From assembly GCA_034505495.1 (NCBI GenBank), contig JAPDQV010000006.1, forward strand, positions 7,154-71,153: a stretch of DNA of 64,000 nt. Direction: 5' to 3'. How positions within the stretch are numbered: the first letter of the stretch is position 1; each line of letters begins with the position of its first letter. Shown here piece by piece: positions 16,522 through 26,689 of this stretch. Made by a program: the position numbers and the translations under genes. This DNA comes from a candidate division KSB1 bacterium. GTDB taxonomy: Bacteria; Zhuqueibacterota; Zhuqueibacteria; Residuimicrobiales; Krinioviventaceae. The notes under the pieces are model-generated. The model had not been told where the DNA came from. It ran no database searches and saw only the letters and a program-made list of their open reading frames with translations.

Positions 16522-16815
16522 TTATTGACATAGATAGTATTGGCTAATATGCTTTAAATCAAAGATAATTATTCTACATGAAGCGAAACCCATCCACCGG
16601 CAGAGCAAATTCGACGAACTCGATGTCTTTGAATTAGCGGGAAAGTAATAAAAAGCGGCGGCCCCATAAGAAAGCCAAGTCGCATCGCATTGAGCTCCCG
16701 CATGGGCATGGGCCGCAAAACACATTTTTGCAAGGTATTCTGTTCCATCATCAGAATGACCTTTGTAAACTGAATTAATCTCTTTACCATCACCTGCTTC
16801 ATGGGCTTTTTCCAT
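16522..16815 (-). CDS. Short uncharacterised ORF, possibly a gene fragment
   Basis: A 97-residue frame beginning MEKAHEAGDGKEINSVYKG. The frame is open about 24 codons further upstream and reads plausibly (VEKASSISAADFLKFILCL), yet has no ATG there. Composition is mixed, with several Cys and His residues and an aromatic middle (GAAAFYYFPAN). No ribosome site or family is evident. An overlapping frame (16569-16802) is an alternative. It lies in the decayed island and is more likely a remnant than a functional gene. Confidence 0.25.
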   Translation of the reverse strand: MEKAHEAGDGKEINSVYKGHSDDGTEYLAKMCFAAHAHAGAQCDATWLSYGAAAFYYFPANSKTSSSSNLLCRWMGFASCRIIIFDLKHISQYYLCQ

Positions 16816-16933
16816 CAGACATAAAATGAATTTTAAAAAATCGGCAGCGGATATCGATGACGCCTTCTCAACTTGGAAATTTGCTCCGCGTTAGTTATTT
16901 TTTAAAAATTGCACATTTAAAGAGGTACCATTT

Positions 16934-18148
16934 ATGCAAGCCGTTTTGATGGCTGCGGGCAAAAGCACCCGCACCTATCCCCTTACGCTCACGCGTCCGA
17001 AACCTCTTTTGCCGATTCTCAATCGGCCTCTTTTGTATCACAATCTCGACCAGTTCGTCGGTTTGTTCGACGAGGTGATTCTGATCACCGGTTACCGGAA
17101 AGAGATGATCGAAGCTCGGCTCGGCAATTCGTACCGCGGAATGCGCATTATCTACCAGGAGCAGAAAGAGCAGCTGGGCACCGGCCACGCTGCACTGCAG
17201 GCCAAGCCGCACATTCGCGGCAAATTCGTGGTGATGAACGGCGACGACCTGTTTGCGCGCGTCGATCTGGAAGCGCTGGTGCGATACGAATACGCCGCGC
17301 TGGTGATGCGCGCCGAGCACCCCGAACGCTACGGCGTCTATCAAGTCGATGCACAGAACCGCGTCCTCAATCTGGTGGAAAAGCCCAAGGAATATCTCGG
17401 CGATCTGGTGAACATCGGCTGTTATGTGCTGCAGCCCGACTTTTTCGACGAGCTGGAGCGGACGCCGCTCAGCGAGCGCGGCGAAATCGAGATTACATCC
17501 GCCATTCTCGCCACGGCGAAAAAGAGACCTTTCTATGCTTTGCCGATTCAGGGTTACTGGCGGCCGACCGGCTACGCTTGGGACCTGCTGGTTCATCAGG
17601 AGTTTCTAATGGAGCGCTGCCGAGAGTGGGAATGCCAAGGCATCATCGAAGAAGGGGTGGTGATCAAAGGCAATGTGTCGATCGGCCGCAACACCGTCGT
17701 GAAGGCCGGCGCTTATATCGAAGGGCCGGTGATCATCGGCGACGACTGCGTCATCGGGCCGAACGCCTATGTGCGCGGCTGCACGTCCATCGGCGACGGC
17801 TGCATCATCGGCGCTGCGGTGGAAATCAAAAATTCGGTCATCTTTCCGCACTGCCGCATTCAACACCTCAGTTACATCGGCGACTCGGTGATCGGTGAAG
17901 GTTGTTCCTTAGGCGCAGGAACAATCACCGCCAACCATCGTCATGACGACGGCTTTATTCAATCCATGGTAAAGGGGAAATTGATCAATACGGAGCGCAA
18001 AAAGTTGGGCGCTGTTTTGGGCGACGGCGTATCGACCGGCATCCATACGTCAATTTATCCGGGCAGGAAAATTTGGCCGCACATGACCACTAGGCCGGGA
18101 CAAGTCGTCCAAAGCGATTTAATGCCGGCAGGCGCGGTGTGGGATTAG
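16934..18148 (+). CDS. Sugar-1-phosphate nucleotidylyltransferase with left-handed beta-helix domain
   Basis: A 404-residue GlmU/RfbA-like protein that transfers a nucleotidyl group onto a sugar 1-phosphate for cell-surface sugar synthesis. The N-terminal domain has the family signature MAAGKSTRTYPLTLTRPKP (residues 7-25), the Mg-binding GDD in NGDDLF, and the EKPKEYL segment. The C-terminal 160 residues are hexapeptide repeats (VSIGRNTVVKAGAYIEGPVI and following) forming a beta-helix that could carry an acyltransferase site. Unlike classical GlmU (about 450 residues), the C-terminal part is shorter and the substrate is unclear. An AAAGAGGT site precedes the ATG. It ends convergently with the outer membrane protein gene, sharing a 4-bp TTAG overlap at the stop codons. 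Confidence 0.85.
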   Translation: MQAVLMAAGKSTRTYPLTLTRPKPLLPILNRPLLYHNLDQFVGLFDEVILITGYRKEMIEARLGNSYRGMRIIYQEQKEQLGTGHAALQAKPHIRGKFVVMNGDDLFARVDLEALVRYEYAALVMRAEHPERYGVYQVDAQNRVLNLVEKPKEYLGDLVNIGCYVLQPDFFDELERTPLSERGEIEITSAILATAKKRPFYALPIQGYWRPTGYAWDLLVHQEFLMERCREWECQGIIEEGVVIKGNVSIGRNTVVKAGAYIEGPVIIGDDCVIGPNAYVRGCTSIGDGCIIGAAVEIKNSVIFPHCRIQHLSYIGDSVIGEGCSLGAGTITANHRHDDGFIQSMVKGKLINTERKKLGAVLGDGVSTGIHTSIYPGRKIWPHMTTRPGQVVQSDLMPAGAVWD

Positions 18149-19401
18149 ATGCGCAGAGAGAGTCCTGCGGCAAGTCCTAACCCTGTCGAGGTAGCCGAAG
18201 TCAAGCCGCTGTAGGTGCGAAAGGCGGCGTCGAACGAAAAGCGGCGCAGGCTGATGCCGAAGCCGCCGGAGAAAAAGTCCGGACCAAGACCGCCGCGCGA
18301 TGCTCCCGCGCGGACGAAAAGATAGTCAGTCAAGCGGATTTCGCCGCCGATCGCCAAACGGGGGTCGCGGCTGGAAAGCGCCGAGTCGCGAAAACCGACC
18401 TCGAACTCTGCCGAAACCAGATAGTTGTCGGCAAAAGGCGCCGCCATCGCGATGTTGAGCACTCGCGGCAGCCGTACCAAATGCTTTTCAACGGGTTCCT
18501 GATAATAGTCGGTGATAAAAAACGAATCGATGGAGGCGCTGCGCAAAAGTGCCTCCAGAGGCTGTTCTTTCAAACGAAAATCGAAAGTAGATTTTACGGC
18601 GCGAATATCCCACTCCATTTGCGAAAGCGGGTTGTGCAGAATGACCGAGGCGATCCATTTATTCTGCAGCTGCAGACTGAGAGCTGCGGTAAGCGCGTAG
18701 CCGCGGCCTCCTTCCGCATAGTCCAGATCCAGCGTTCCCGCGCCCGAAATGCCTGCAAAAGTGGTTTGCGAAATAAAGTGCGAGCGGGTAATGCGGGCAT
18801 AAGAGAGACCGTAGAGATAGCGCGCCGTCACCCCCCAGGACAACGTCTCGATGACGCTGTTTTCGACCGCGTAACCTTTGCCGAATCCCAATCCCATGGC
18901 TATTGCACTCATCCCGTCGCCTTGAACGGGATTAAATTCGTAGAGGCGATTGAGTTCGTTGCCGTGCAGCATCAGTTCGAACAGTTCGCGGGCGAAGGAT
19001 CCCGAATAACTGCTGAATCCGCGCACGCCGAAAGCAAAGGGGCCGTATCCCAAGCTCAGGCCGTGAAGCCGCAGATTGGAGGAGAGCTCGAATCCTTCCC
19101 GCGGCACGGCGTTAAGAATGGTCTCGACCTCCCTCTCATCCAGATAGGTGCCGACGTAGCGTTGATAAATGACGTGCGACCAGGCGTTGTTGGTAAAATC
19201 GCCGCTGATGCCGAAAAAATTCATGGAAAAGGGGTTACGAAAAGGCAGACCCAGGTTGGCGGGATTGAGAAAGATGGCGTCGCAGCCGGTCGCTGCAGCC
19301 GAATAGGCGCCGGACATGGCGTACTGGCGCGCGTTGGTAAAGATATCCGACGCGCCTGCTGCGGCGAACATGCAAAAAGCTAAAAAGAACCCGCGTTTCA
19401 T
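18145..19401 (-). CDS. PorV/PorQ- or DUF5723-like outer membrane beta-barrel protein
   Basis: A 418-residue secreted protein with a signal peptide (MKRGFFLAFCMFAAAGAS) and a beta-barrel pattern of alternating hydrophobic and aromatic residues. The mature N-terminus ARQYAMSGAYSAA...AIFLNPANLGL is the PorV/FadL-type start, in which a Gly-rich hatch segment is followed by an NPA motif. The C-terminus LGLAAGLSLRI fits a last beta strand. Such proteins are common in FCB bacteria, some acting with type IX secretion; no direct evidence for that role is present. It follows ahcY by 57 bp on the same strand and may be cotranscribed. Confidence 0.75.
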   Translation of the reverse strand: MKRGFFLAFCMFAAAGASDIFTNARQYAMSGAYSAAATGCDAIFLNPANLGLPFRNPFSMNFFGISGDFTNNAWSHVIYQRYVGTYLDEREVETILNAVPREGFELSSNLRLHGLSLGYGPFAFGVRGFSSYSGSFARELFELMLHGNELNRLYEFNPVQGDGMSAIAMGLGFGKGYAVENSVIETLSWGVTARYLYGLSYARITRSHFISQTTFAGISGAGTLDLDYAEGGRGYALTAALSLQLQNKWIASVILHNPLSQMEWDIRAVKSTFDFRLKEQPLEALLRSASIDSFFITDYYQEPVEKHLVRLPRVLNIAMAAPFADNYLVSAEFEVGFRDSALSSRDPRLAIGGEIRLTDYLFVRAGASRGGLGPDFFSGGFGISLRRFSFDAAFRTYSGLTSATSTGLGLAAGLSLRI

Positions 19402-19458
19402 AGGCTTCGCCGGTCTTTAAGAAGAGGGAGCGGCGATTCGCTCCCTCGCGTTACGTTC

Positions 19459-20742
<1,284 letters not shown>

Positions 20743-21879
20743 TCAGCCCTTCAGCAGATCCTGAACCTTGTCGGTCTTTTCCCAAGTAAAGTTTTCGCCG
20801 GTGCGGCCGAAATGTCCGTAAACCGCGGTCTCTTTGTAAATCGGCCGGCGCAGATTGAGGGTAGTGATGATGCCCTTCGGCGTCAGATCAAAGTTCTTGC
20901 GCACCAGGCGCACCAGTTCCTGATCATCGATTTTGCCGGTACCGAAGGTATCGACCAGCACGGAAACCGGCTCGGCAATGCCGATGGCATAGGCGATTTG
21001 AATTTCGCACTTTTTGGCCAGACCCGCGGCGACAATATTCTTGGCAATATAGCGGGCCATATAAGCGCCGGAGCGGTCGACCTTTGTCGGGTCTTTGCCG
21101 GAAAATGCGCCGCCGCCGTGCCGAGCATAGCCGCCGTAGGTATCGACAATGATCTTGCGGCCGGTGAGGCCGGCATCGCCCTGCGGACCGCCGGTCACAA
21201 AGCGGCCGGTCGGATTGATGTGGTATGTGATGCCCTTGGTGGGAATCAAGTCTTTCGGCAGAATCGGATAAATGACGTTCTCGATGATGTCGTGACGAAT
21301 GGTTTCATAATCTACTTCCGGGTGATGCTGAGCGGAAATGACCACCGTATCGATTTCCGCCGGCACGCCGTCGACGTAGCGGACGGTGACTTGGGATTTG
21401 CCGTCCGGCCGCAGGTAGGGGATTTCGCCGCTTTTGCGCACCAGGGCCAAGCGCTTGGCCAATTTGTGCGCCAGCATAATCGGCAGCGGCATGAGCTCTT
21501 CGGTTTCATCGCAGGCAAAGCCGAACATCATCCCCTGATCGCCGGCGCCGTCGCGGTTCACACCCAGCGCAATGTCGGGAGACTGCTGATCGATCGACGT
21601 CAGCACAGCGCAGGTTTCGTAATCAAAGCCGTAATGCGCATTGGTGTAGCCGATCTCCTCGATCGTCTGCCGGACGATGGTGGGGATATCGACATAAACC
21701 TCGGTGGTAATTTCACCCCCGACGAGCACCAGGCCGGTGGTGACGAACGTCTCGCAGGCGACACGGCCGTAGGGATCGCCCGCAAAGACCGCATCGAGAA
21801 CCGCATCGGAGATCTGATCGGCAATCTTGTCGGGATGGCCCTCGGTGACCGACTCGGAAGTAAACAAAATTTCTGACAT
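20743..21879 (-). CDS. metK: S-adenosylmethionine synthetase
   Basis: A 378-residue methionine adenosyltransferase making SAM from methionine and ATP. Motifs: [20 protein letters not shown] at the N-terminus, [12 protein letters not shown] (residues 111-122) and [20 protein letters not shown]. Length is normal. The ATG at 21879 is preceded by GGAGAAA. A small hairpin (CCGGC / GCCGG, 21900-21915) lies in the leader just before the ribosome site. No SAM riboswitch is recognised. An intrinsic terminator of the upstream operon precedes it. Cotranscribed with ahcY. Confidence 0.97.
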   Translation of the reverse strand: MSEILFTSESVTEGHPDKIADQISDAVLDAVFAGDPYGRVACETFVTTGLVLVGGEITTEVYVDIPTIVRQTIEEIGYTNAHYGFDYETCAVLTSIDQQSPDIALGVNRDGAGDQGMMFGFACDETEELMPLPIMLAHKLAKRLALVRKSGEIPYLRPDGKSQVTVRYVDGVPAEIDTVVISAQHHPEVDYETIRHDIIENVIYPILPKDLIPTKGITYHINPTGRFVTGGPQGDAGLTGRKIIVDTYGGYARHGGGAFSGKDPTKVDRSGAYMARYIAKNIVAAGLAKKCEIQIAYAIGIAEPVSVLVDTFGTGKIDDQELVRLVRKNFDLTPKGIITTLNLRRPIYKETAVYGHFGRTGENFTWEKTDKVQDLLKG

Positions 21880-21924
21880 AGAGTTTCTCCTTTAATTCAC
21901 CGGCATTCGAGCCGGAGTCATTCC

Positions 21925-21981
21925 AAAAAAGCGGCTGATAGTACCCGCAAATAAACAAACATGCGGAAATCTATAGCCGCT
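21925..21981 (-). terminator. Intrinsic terminator after the PTS/isomerase operon
   Basis: Read on the minus strand, AGCGGCT (21981-21975) pairs with AGCCGCT (21936-21930), with an inner CCGC/GCGG pair, and a run of T follows directly. It begins about 10 bp after the isomerase stop at 21992 and separates that operon from metK. Confidence 0.75.
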
Positions 21982-21991
21982 CGTCGACTAG

Positions 21992-23050
21992 TTATTCCTT
22001 TGATCGATTGGCGATTTCACGCTTCAAGTGGTCGATCGGCTTGATCAGCGTGGGATCGACGCCATTGAGGAGAGCCAGATAGTAGCTGACAAAATCCGCC
22101 CAAATTACCAAAGAAAAGGTTCGACAGAGACGCGATTCTCCTTCCGGCTCCAGCTCCGTGACCGGCACACGGCAAGCGGCGATCAGGTCACGGCTGATTT
22201 CCAACCGCTCTTTGAGTTCGGGCGAATTGTGATCATCCATTAAAAAGATAACGTGATAGAGTTCCGGGTTAAGAATCGCCTCATTCCACATACAGATCTC
22301 GTTGTGATTCATTTCGGGAATGAGGTTACTGAAAGCAGGCGCCTTGGCGTTTTCGTTCAGCTGATTTCGCCACCGCAACGGCAGAGCAGAATTGGGTTCG
22401 TCTGCGGCATAGATCACGGCGATTCTGCCCTTCAGTGCCTCCGCCAGTTTGACGGCGCGATTTTCCGCCTTTTTATAGTCGGCCAGTTCCGCCGTAAGGC
22501 GCTCCGCCATTTCGATGGTTTCCGCTACATCCTCTTCTGCTACGGAAATGATGCCGTACTCCTGCAGAATGCGCATTAGAGCGAAAAAGAGATACCCAAG
22601 GGCGCAACGGGGCGGCAGACCCTCCGGCACCCGTACCAAACCCCATTCGTTCTTGACGGCCTTTTTGGCCAGCTTTCCGGCCGAGGCGATGCAGACGATG
22701 GGCGCGCCCGCATCCGCCGCCTGCTGAACGGCCGCCAGCGTTTCTTCGGTATCGCCCGAATAGCTGCAGGCAATGACCAACGAATGGGCGCTGATAAATT
22801 GCGGCAGACGATAGTCGCGATTGACAATCAACGGCAAATCGAGCAGATCACCATATAGACCGGCGATCAGATCACCGCCGACGGCTGAACCGCCCATGCC
22901 GGTGATGACCAAGTGGTGCAGCGGTACGGAGGCGTCGGGTAAGGGGAGTTCAGGTTGTAATAGAACGGCTTCGCGCAGCTGTTGCGGCGTGCGAAGCAGT
23001 ATATCGAACATATTCGCTTCATCGAATCGGAACAATTCCTCAAGATTCAT
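21992..23050 (-). CDS. Bifunctional phosphoglucose/phosphomannose isomerase
   Basis: A 352-residue SIS-domain enzyme interconverting glucose-6-P or mannose-6-P with fructose-6-P. Sugar-phosphate motifs: ITGMGGSAVGGDLI at about 50-63 and SYSGDTEETLAAV at about 97-109. The C-terminal part carries NHNEICMW and the catalytic GVDPTLIKPIDHLKREIA tail. The ATG at 23050 is preferred to a GTG two codons upstream. It follows ptsI by 30 bp and ends the PTS operon, so the operon couples uptake or phosphorylation of a hexose to its isomerisation. This supports mannose or glucose as PTS substrate (inference). Confidence 0.9.
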   Translation of the reverse strand: MNLEELFRFDEANMFDILLRTPQQLREAVLLQPELPLPDASVPLHHLVITGMGGSAVGGDLIAGLYGDLLDLPLIVNRDYRLPQFISAHSLVIACSYSGDTEETLAAVQQAADAGAPIVCIASAGKLAKKAVKNEWGLVRVPEGLPPRCALGYLFFALMRILQEYGIISVAEEDVAETIEMAERLTAELADYKKAENRAVKLAEALKGRIAVIYAADEPNSALPLRWRNQLNENAKAPAFSNLIPEMNHNEICMWNEAILNPELYHVIFLMDDHNSPELKERLEISRDLIAACRVPVTELEPEGESRLCRTFSLVIWADFVSYYLALLNGVDPTLIKPIDHLKREIANRSKE

Positions 23051-23080
23051 AAACACCGTTTTAGTGAGTTTTCCGGTTTT

Positions 23081-24844
23081 TTAAATCAGCATTTCCATCG
23101 AAAATTTGCGGCGGAAAGAATCATTCAAAAAGCGCTGGATTTTGTCGATGCTTGCTAATTCGAAAAGCTGCGCAACCATTTCTTCGCATTCTTCCACCGA
23201 AACGTTACGGATGATTTCTTTGATATAAGGCAAAGAGCCGGGACTGACGCTGAACTCATCCAGCCCCATGCCGATGAGGATCATGGTGACGAGCGGATCG
23301 CCAGCCATCTCGCCGCACATGCCTACCCATACGCCCTGCTCATGAGCTTTTTGGATGACGCCGGCGATGAGACGAAAGACGGCCGGGTGATAAGGCTGGT
23401 AGAGATAGAGCAAATGCGGGTTACCGCGGTCGACCGCCACCGTATACTGCACCAAGTCGTTGGTGCCGATGCTGAGAAAGTCGCATTCTTTGGCAATGAG
23501 ATCGGCGACGACGGCGGCTGCCGGCACTTCGATCATGGCGCCGAGCGGCAACTGCTCGGCAAACGGCAGTTTTTCTCGGCGCAGCTCTTCCTGGATTTCG
23601 GCAATGATGCGCCGGCACTGAATGATTTCTTCGACGCTGGTAATCATCGGCAGCATGATGCGGATGTCGCCGTGCAAACCGGCTCGGTAAATGGCGCGAA
23701 GCTGCGTACGAAAGAGCGAAGAGGCGCCGTTGAAATAGAGACGAACACCGCGTACGCCGAGAAACGGGTTCTGTTCAGGCGGCAACGTAATGAACGGCGG
23801 CAGTTTGTCGCCGCCCAGGTCGAAGGTGCGGATGATCAGCGGTTTACCCTTCATCGCCTTGGCGAGTCGAGTGTATTCTTCCACCTGCCGTTCTTCCGTA
23901 GGCAGCTCGGCGCCTGACAGAAAGAGATACTCGGTGCGAAAGAGGCCGACTCCATCCCCGCCCATGGCGATGACGCTCTCGGCTTCTTCGATAAACTCGA
24001 TGTTGCAGGCCAGTTCGATGTTCTTGCCGTCGAGCGTGCGGGCAGGAAGGTCTTTGAGCTTTTCCAACCGCTGCAGGCGGTCAAGATACTTTTCGCGCCG
24101 CTTGCGATAGAACGCCTCGGTCACCGGTGTCGGATTGAGGATCAGCACGCCCTCGCTTCCATCCAGAATTGCCCAATCGCCGTCCTTAATCGAGGCTGCT
24201 CCTTCCTTCAAGCCTACTACCGCAGGCACATTGATGGATCGTGCAAGAATCGTAGCGTGGGAGGTGCGCGCGCCGAAATCCATGGCAAATCCGAGCACCT
24301 TGCCGCGTTCCAGGTGCACGGTGTCTGACGGCGTCAGCTCGCGGGCAAAAATAATGGAAGGCTCTTCGAGTACGATCGGCGCGATTTCGCTGCCGAGCAG
24401 GTGGTGAAGGACACGCCGTTTAAGGTCGCGCACGTCGGCATGACGGGCACGAAACATCTCGTCGCCGAGTGCTGAAAGCTTTTCGATATAGCGGTCCATG
24501 ACTTCGGAAAAAGCGTATTCCGCTCCGACGCGCTCTTTTTGAATCATGTCGCGGCATTCATCGATCACCATCGGATCGGAAAGCATGGCCTGATGGACGC
24601 GGAAGATCTGAGCGGCGTCGGGACTATAAGCCGCCGAGGTCTGCTGATAGATGATTTCGAGTTCTTCACTTGACTGGTTAAGGGCCTGCATCAGTCTTTC
24701 CATTTCGGCGGCGGCCTGGTCGGCTTCGATCGTGCGGCGCGAAATCATGGCGACTTCGCCGGTCAGAATCCGTACCGGCCCGATGACTACACCGGGTGAA
24801 GCAGCCACACCCTGCAGGCGAATTTCTTTAGCGGCTTTTGCCAT
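23081..24844 (-). CDS. ptsI: PTS enzyme I (phosphoenolpyruvate-protein phosphotransferase)
   Basis: A 587-residue cytosolic enzyme that takes phosphate from PEP and passes it to HPr. Domains: N-terminal HPr-binding and phosphohistidine half with GARTSHATILARS (His196), and C-terminal PEP-binding TIM barrel with LFRTEYLFL, FDLGGDKLPPF, and GTNDLVQYTVAVDRGN. The catalytic Cys region is GMCGEMAGDP. Length is normal. The gene begins 9 bp after ptsH and lies in an operon with EIIC, EIID and the isomerase. Confidence 0.97.
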   Translation of the reverse strand: MAKAAKEIRLQGVAASPGVVIGPVRILTGEVAMISRRTIEADQAAAEMERLMQALNQSSEELEIIYQQTSAAYSPDAAQIFRVHQAMLSDPMVIDECRDMIQKERVGAEYAFSEVMDRYIEKLSALGDEMFRARHADVRDLKRRVLHHLLGSEIAPIVLEEPSIIFARELTPSDTVHLERGKVLGFAMDFGARTSHATILARSINVPAVVGLKEGAASIKDGDWAILDGSEGVLILNPTPVTEAFYRKRREKYLDRLQRLEKLKDLPARTLDGKNIELACNIEFIEEAESVIAMGGDGVGLFRTEYLFLSGAELPTEERQVEEYTRLAKAMKGKPLIIRTFDLGGDKLPPFITLPPEQNPFLGVRGVRLYFNGASSLFRTQLRAIYRAGLHGDIRIMLPMITSVEEIIQCRRIIAEIQEELRREKLPFAEQLPLGAMIEVPAAAVVADLIAKECDFLSIGTNDLVQYTVAVDRGNPHLLYLYQPYHPAVFRLIAGVIQKAHEQGVWVGMCGEMAGDPLVTMILIGMGLDEFSVSPGSLPYIKEIIRNVSVEECEEMVAQLFELASIDKIQRFLNDSFRRKFSMEMLI

Positions 24845-24853
24845 GAGAGCCCT

Positions 24854-25129
24854 TTAAAATTGCTCTTCCAACAGCGATATTTTTTCCATAACCTCGGTCA
24901 AGGCCTGCATGGCCTCCTCTTCGTCCTCCCCCTCAATGCGCAGGATCAGCTCGCTGTTTTTGCGCGCCTCCAGCGTCAAGATGCCCATAATGCTCTTGGC
25001 ATTGATTTCTTCGCCGTCTTTGGAAATATAGATCGCCGAGCGAAATTTCGAGGCCTCCTCGACAATCATTCGCGCCGGGCGTGCATGTAGACCATATTGA
25101 TTCTTGACGACAAACGACTTGGTAATCAT
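24854..25129 (-). CDS. ptsH: Phosphocarrier protein HPr
   Basis: A 91-residue HPr. Using the ATG at 25129 puts the phosphorylated histidine at position 15 (GLHARPA) and the regulatory serine at position 46 (NAKSIMGIL), exactly the canonical numbering; an upstream TTG would shift both by four. HPr carries phosphate from enzyme I to EIIA. Ser46 in a good context suggests possible control by an HPr kinase, though no hprK is in the window. It follows EIID by 24 bp and precedes ptsI by 9 bp. Confidence 0.95.
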   Translation of the reverse strand: MITKSFVVKNQYGLHARPARMIVEEASKFRSAIYISKDGEEINAKSIMGILTLEARKNSELILRIEGEDEEEAMQALTEVMEKISLLEEQF

Positions 25130-25153
25130 TTTCTTTTTCAATCCCGCATGGAA

Positions 25154-25915
25154 TTAATAAACAGAAAACAAAAGTCCGACGAGCAGGCTGACGGCGAGTA
25201 CAGTCAGCAAAATAAAGTGTACAGAACGCCTTAAAATTACGAGTATCGATGCTGCCGCGAAGCAGCACCAAAACACAATAAATAGGACGAAATCCTCATT
25301 TTTAGCCAAGCACCAGTCCGCAGCGAGAATGGTAAGAAAGCCGGCGACCATAATGCCGATGCCGGACAGCAAGGAAGTGATCTTGCCGAACGGCAGTTTC
25401 GTCAGCACCTCGATGACGTTGAACCCGCGCTCGTAGCCTTTCTTCATGCCGTAATAGCGGGCGAAAAGGTGCGGAATATTATAAACAAGCAGATATATCG
25501 GCACGGCGATCCAGCCGAACAGCAAAGCGATGCAGAGCGCGGCGGCGCTGGTCAACGGCTTCCAGCGGCTCCAAAACAGCTGGTCGCCTAGACTTCCCAA
25601 CGGCCCGCTCATTTGCTGCTTGAACAGACTGATCTGCTCTTTCTGGGTTTTCTGCGCAGCTGCCGCCTCTTCTTCCAGTCGAACGACAGCTCCAAGGCAC
25701 CAGCCGGTAAAGTAAGGATGCGAGTTGAAAAACTCTAAATGGCGGCGCAAAAAGGCGGACCGTTCCTCGGGAGTGTGAAAGAGCCGTTTTGCAATCGGGA
25801 TCATGCAGTAGGCAAAGCCCATACCGATCAGCGATTTATAATTCCAAGTCGCCTGAATAGTGAATGATCGCAAAAAAACTTTGCGCAGGTCGCTTTTTGG
25901 TACGAGGTTGCTCAT
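25154..25915 (-). CDS. Mannose-family PTS, EIID component
   Basis: A 253-residue EIID of the mannose/fructose/sorbose family. The start at 25915 (MSNLVPKSDLRKVF) overlaps the EIIC stop by 4 bp. Family features: the N-terminal LRKVFLRSFTIQATWNYKSLIG segment, GFAYCMIPIAKRLF, FFNSHPYFTGWCLGAVVRLEE and GPLGSLGDQLFWSRWKPL. The C-terminus has several membrane helices. EIID with EIIC forms the membrane channel that receives phosphate from EIIB. No EIIA or EIIB gene is present in this operon. Confidence 0.9.
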   Translation of the reverse strand: MSNLVPKSDLRKVFLRSFTIQATWNYKSLIGMGFAYCMIPIAKRLFHTPEERSAFLRRHLEFFNSHPYFTGWCLGAVVRLEEEAAAAQKTQKEQISLFKQQMSGPLGSLGDQLFWSRWKPLTSAAALCIALLFGWIAVPIYLLVYNIPHLFARYYGMKKGYERGFNVIEVLTKLPFGKITSLLSGIGIMVAGFLTILAADWCLAKNEDFVLFIVFWCCFAAASILVILRRSVHFILLTVLAVSLLVGLLFSVY

Positions 25916-26607
25916 TGCATCCGCAGCAAAAGTAACAGCAGTCCCAGTGCAGCACCGATAAAAATCAAATAGCGCTGCCTGGTCTGGGTCCAAAACATGT
26001 GAATCAGAAAGACGCTTTCGGCCGCTAAAAGACCGCCGATTGCCGCTTTAAACATTCGATCATACGGATGGGGAAACCCCATCAACAGATAGGGAATTAC
26101 GGCCGTTAAAACGATCGAAGAGATGAAAACGCAAAAAAAGCCGAGAAGAAAGGCGGCTAAAAGGCCTGAGCGATGCGCGCCGGCGATGTCGCGCGGCCGA
26201 ATTTGGCGCAGCTCCAAAATGCGGGTGTAGTTGCGTGTATTAAAGCTCCGCATGCGGCTGACCAAAACACCGCCGACGGCGCTGACCACCAAAGCTGTCA
26301 AAATCGCGAAAAAAATAACGGCATCCTCACGATCCGGAAAGCGTCGGATGCACAACTCGGCAACGGCTGCAGCCGATACCGCGCCGACGTTGCTCTCGGA
26401 AAATTTGGCAGCGCCGACGGGCAGCTCGCTGATGTAGGCAAGCTCCAACAGTATGCCGATCAAAAGCCCGAGCTGAAGATTTCCGAGAATCAACCCGACA
26501 ACAGAGCAGGTCACCAGAGGCCGCGAGGTCATGATCTGCAGAAATGCGGTCGTATCCATCGATACCAAACCGCCCCACAAACTGACCAATACAATTTCGG
26601 GCAACAC
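25912..26607 (-). CDS. Mannose-family PTS, EIIC component
   Basis: A 231-residue membrane permease of the EII-Man/Sor family. It begins with GTG at 26607, with AAGGAG 7-8 nt upstream. The N-terminus is MLPEIVLVSLWGGLVSMDT, and the region ILGNLQLGLLIGILLELAY resembles the conserved EIIC helix pair. About seven helices. It is the first gene of the operon EIIC-EIID-HPr-EI-isomerase and is transcribed divergently from the NifS-SelD gene. Sugar specificity cannot be read from sequence. Confidence 0.88.
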   Translation of the reverse strand: MLPEIVLVSLWGGLVSMDTTAFLQIMTSRPLVTCSVVGLILGNLQLGLLIGILLELAYISELPVGAAKFSESNVGAVSAAAVAELCIRRFPDREDAVIFFAILTALVVSAVGGVLVSRMRSFNTRNYTRILELRQIRPRDIAGAHRSGLLAAFLLGFFCVFISSIVLTAVIPYLLMGFPHPYDRMFKAAIGGLLAAESVFLIHMFWTQTRQRYLIFIGAALGLLLLLLRMQ

Positions 26608-26689
26608 GCACGGACTCCTTGCTTCTCTTTTTAAACATAACTATTTTTAAATTAATAAGCAACTAAAAAACCTTGCCGAATGAAAGTCA

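Noticed and set aside
18481-19383. A 300-codon plus-strand frame
   Set aside because: Antisense to the beta-barrel gene, which has a signal peptide and NPA motif.
20812-21876. A 354-codon plus-strand frame
   Set aside because: Antisense to metK. Long shadow frames are common opposite GC-rich genes.
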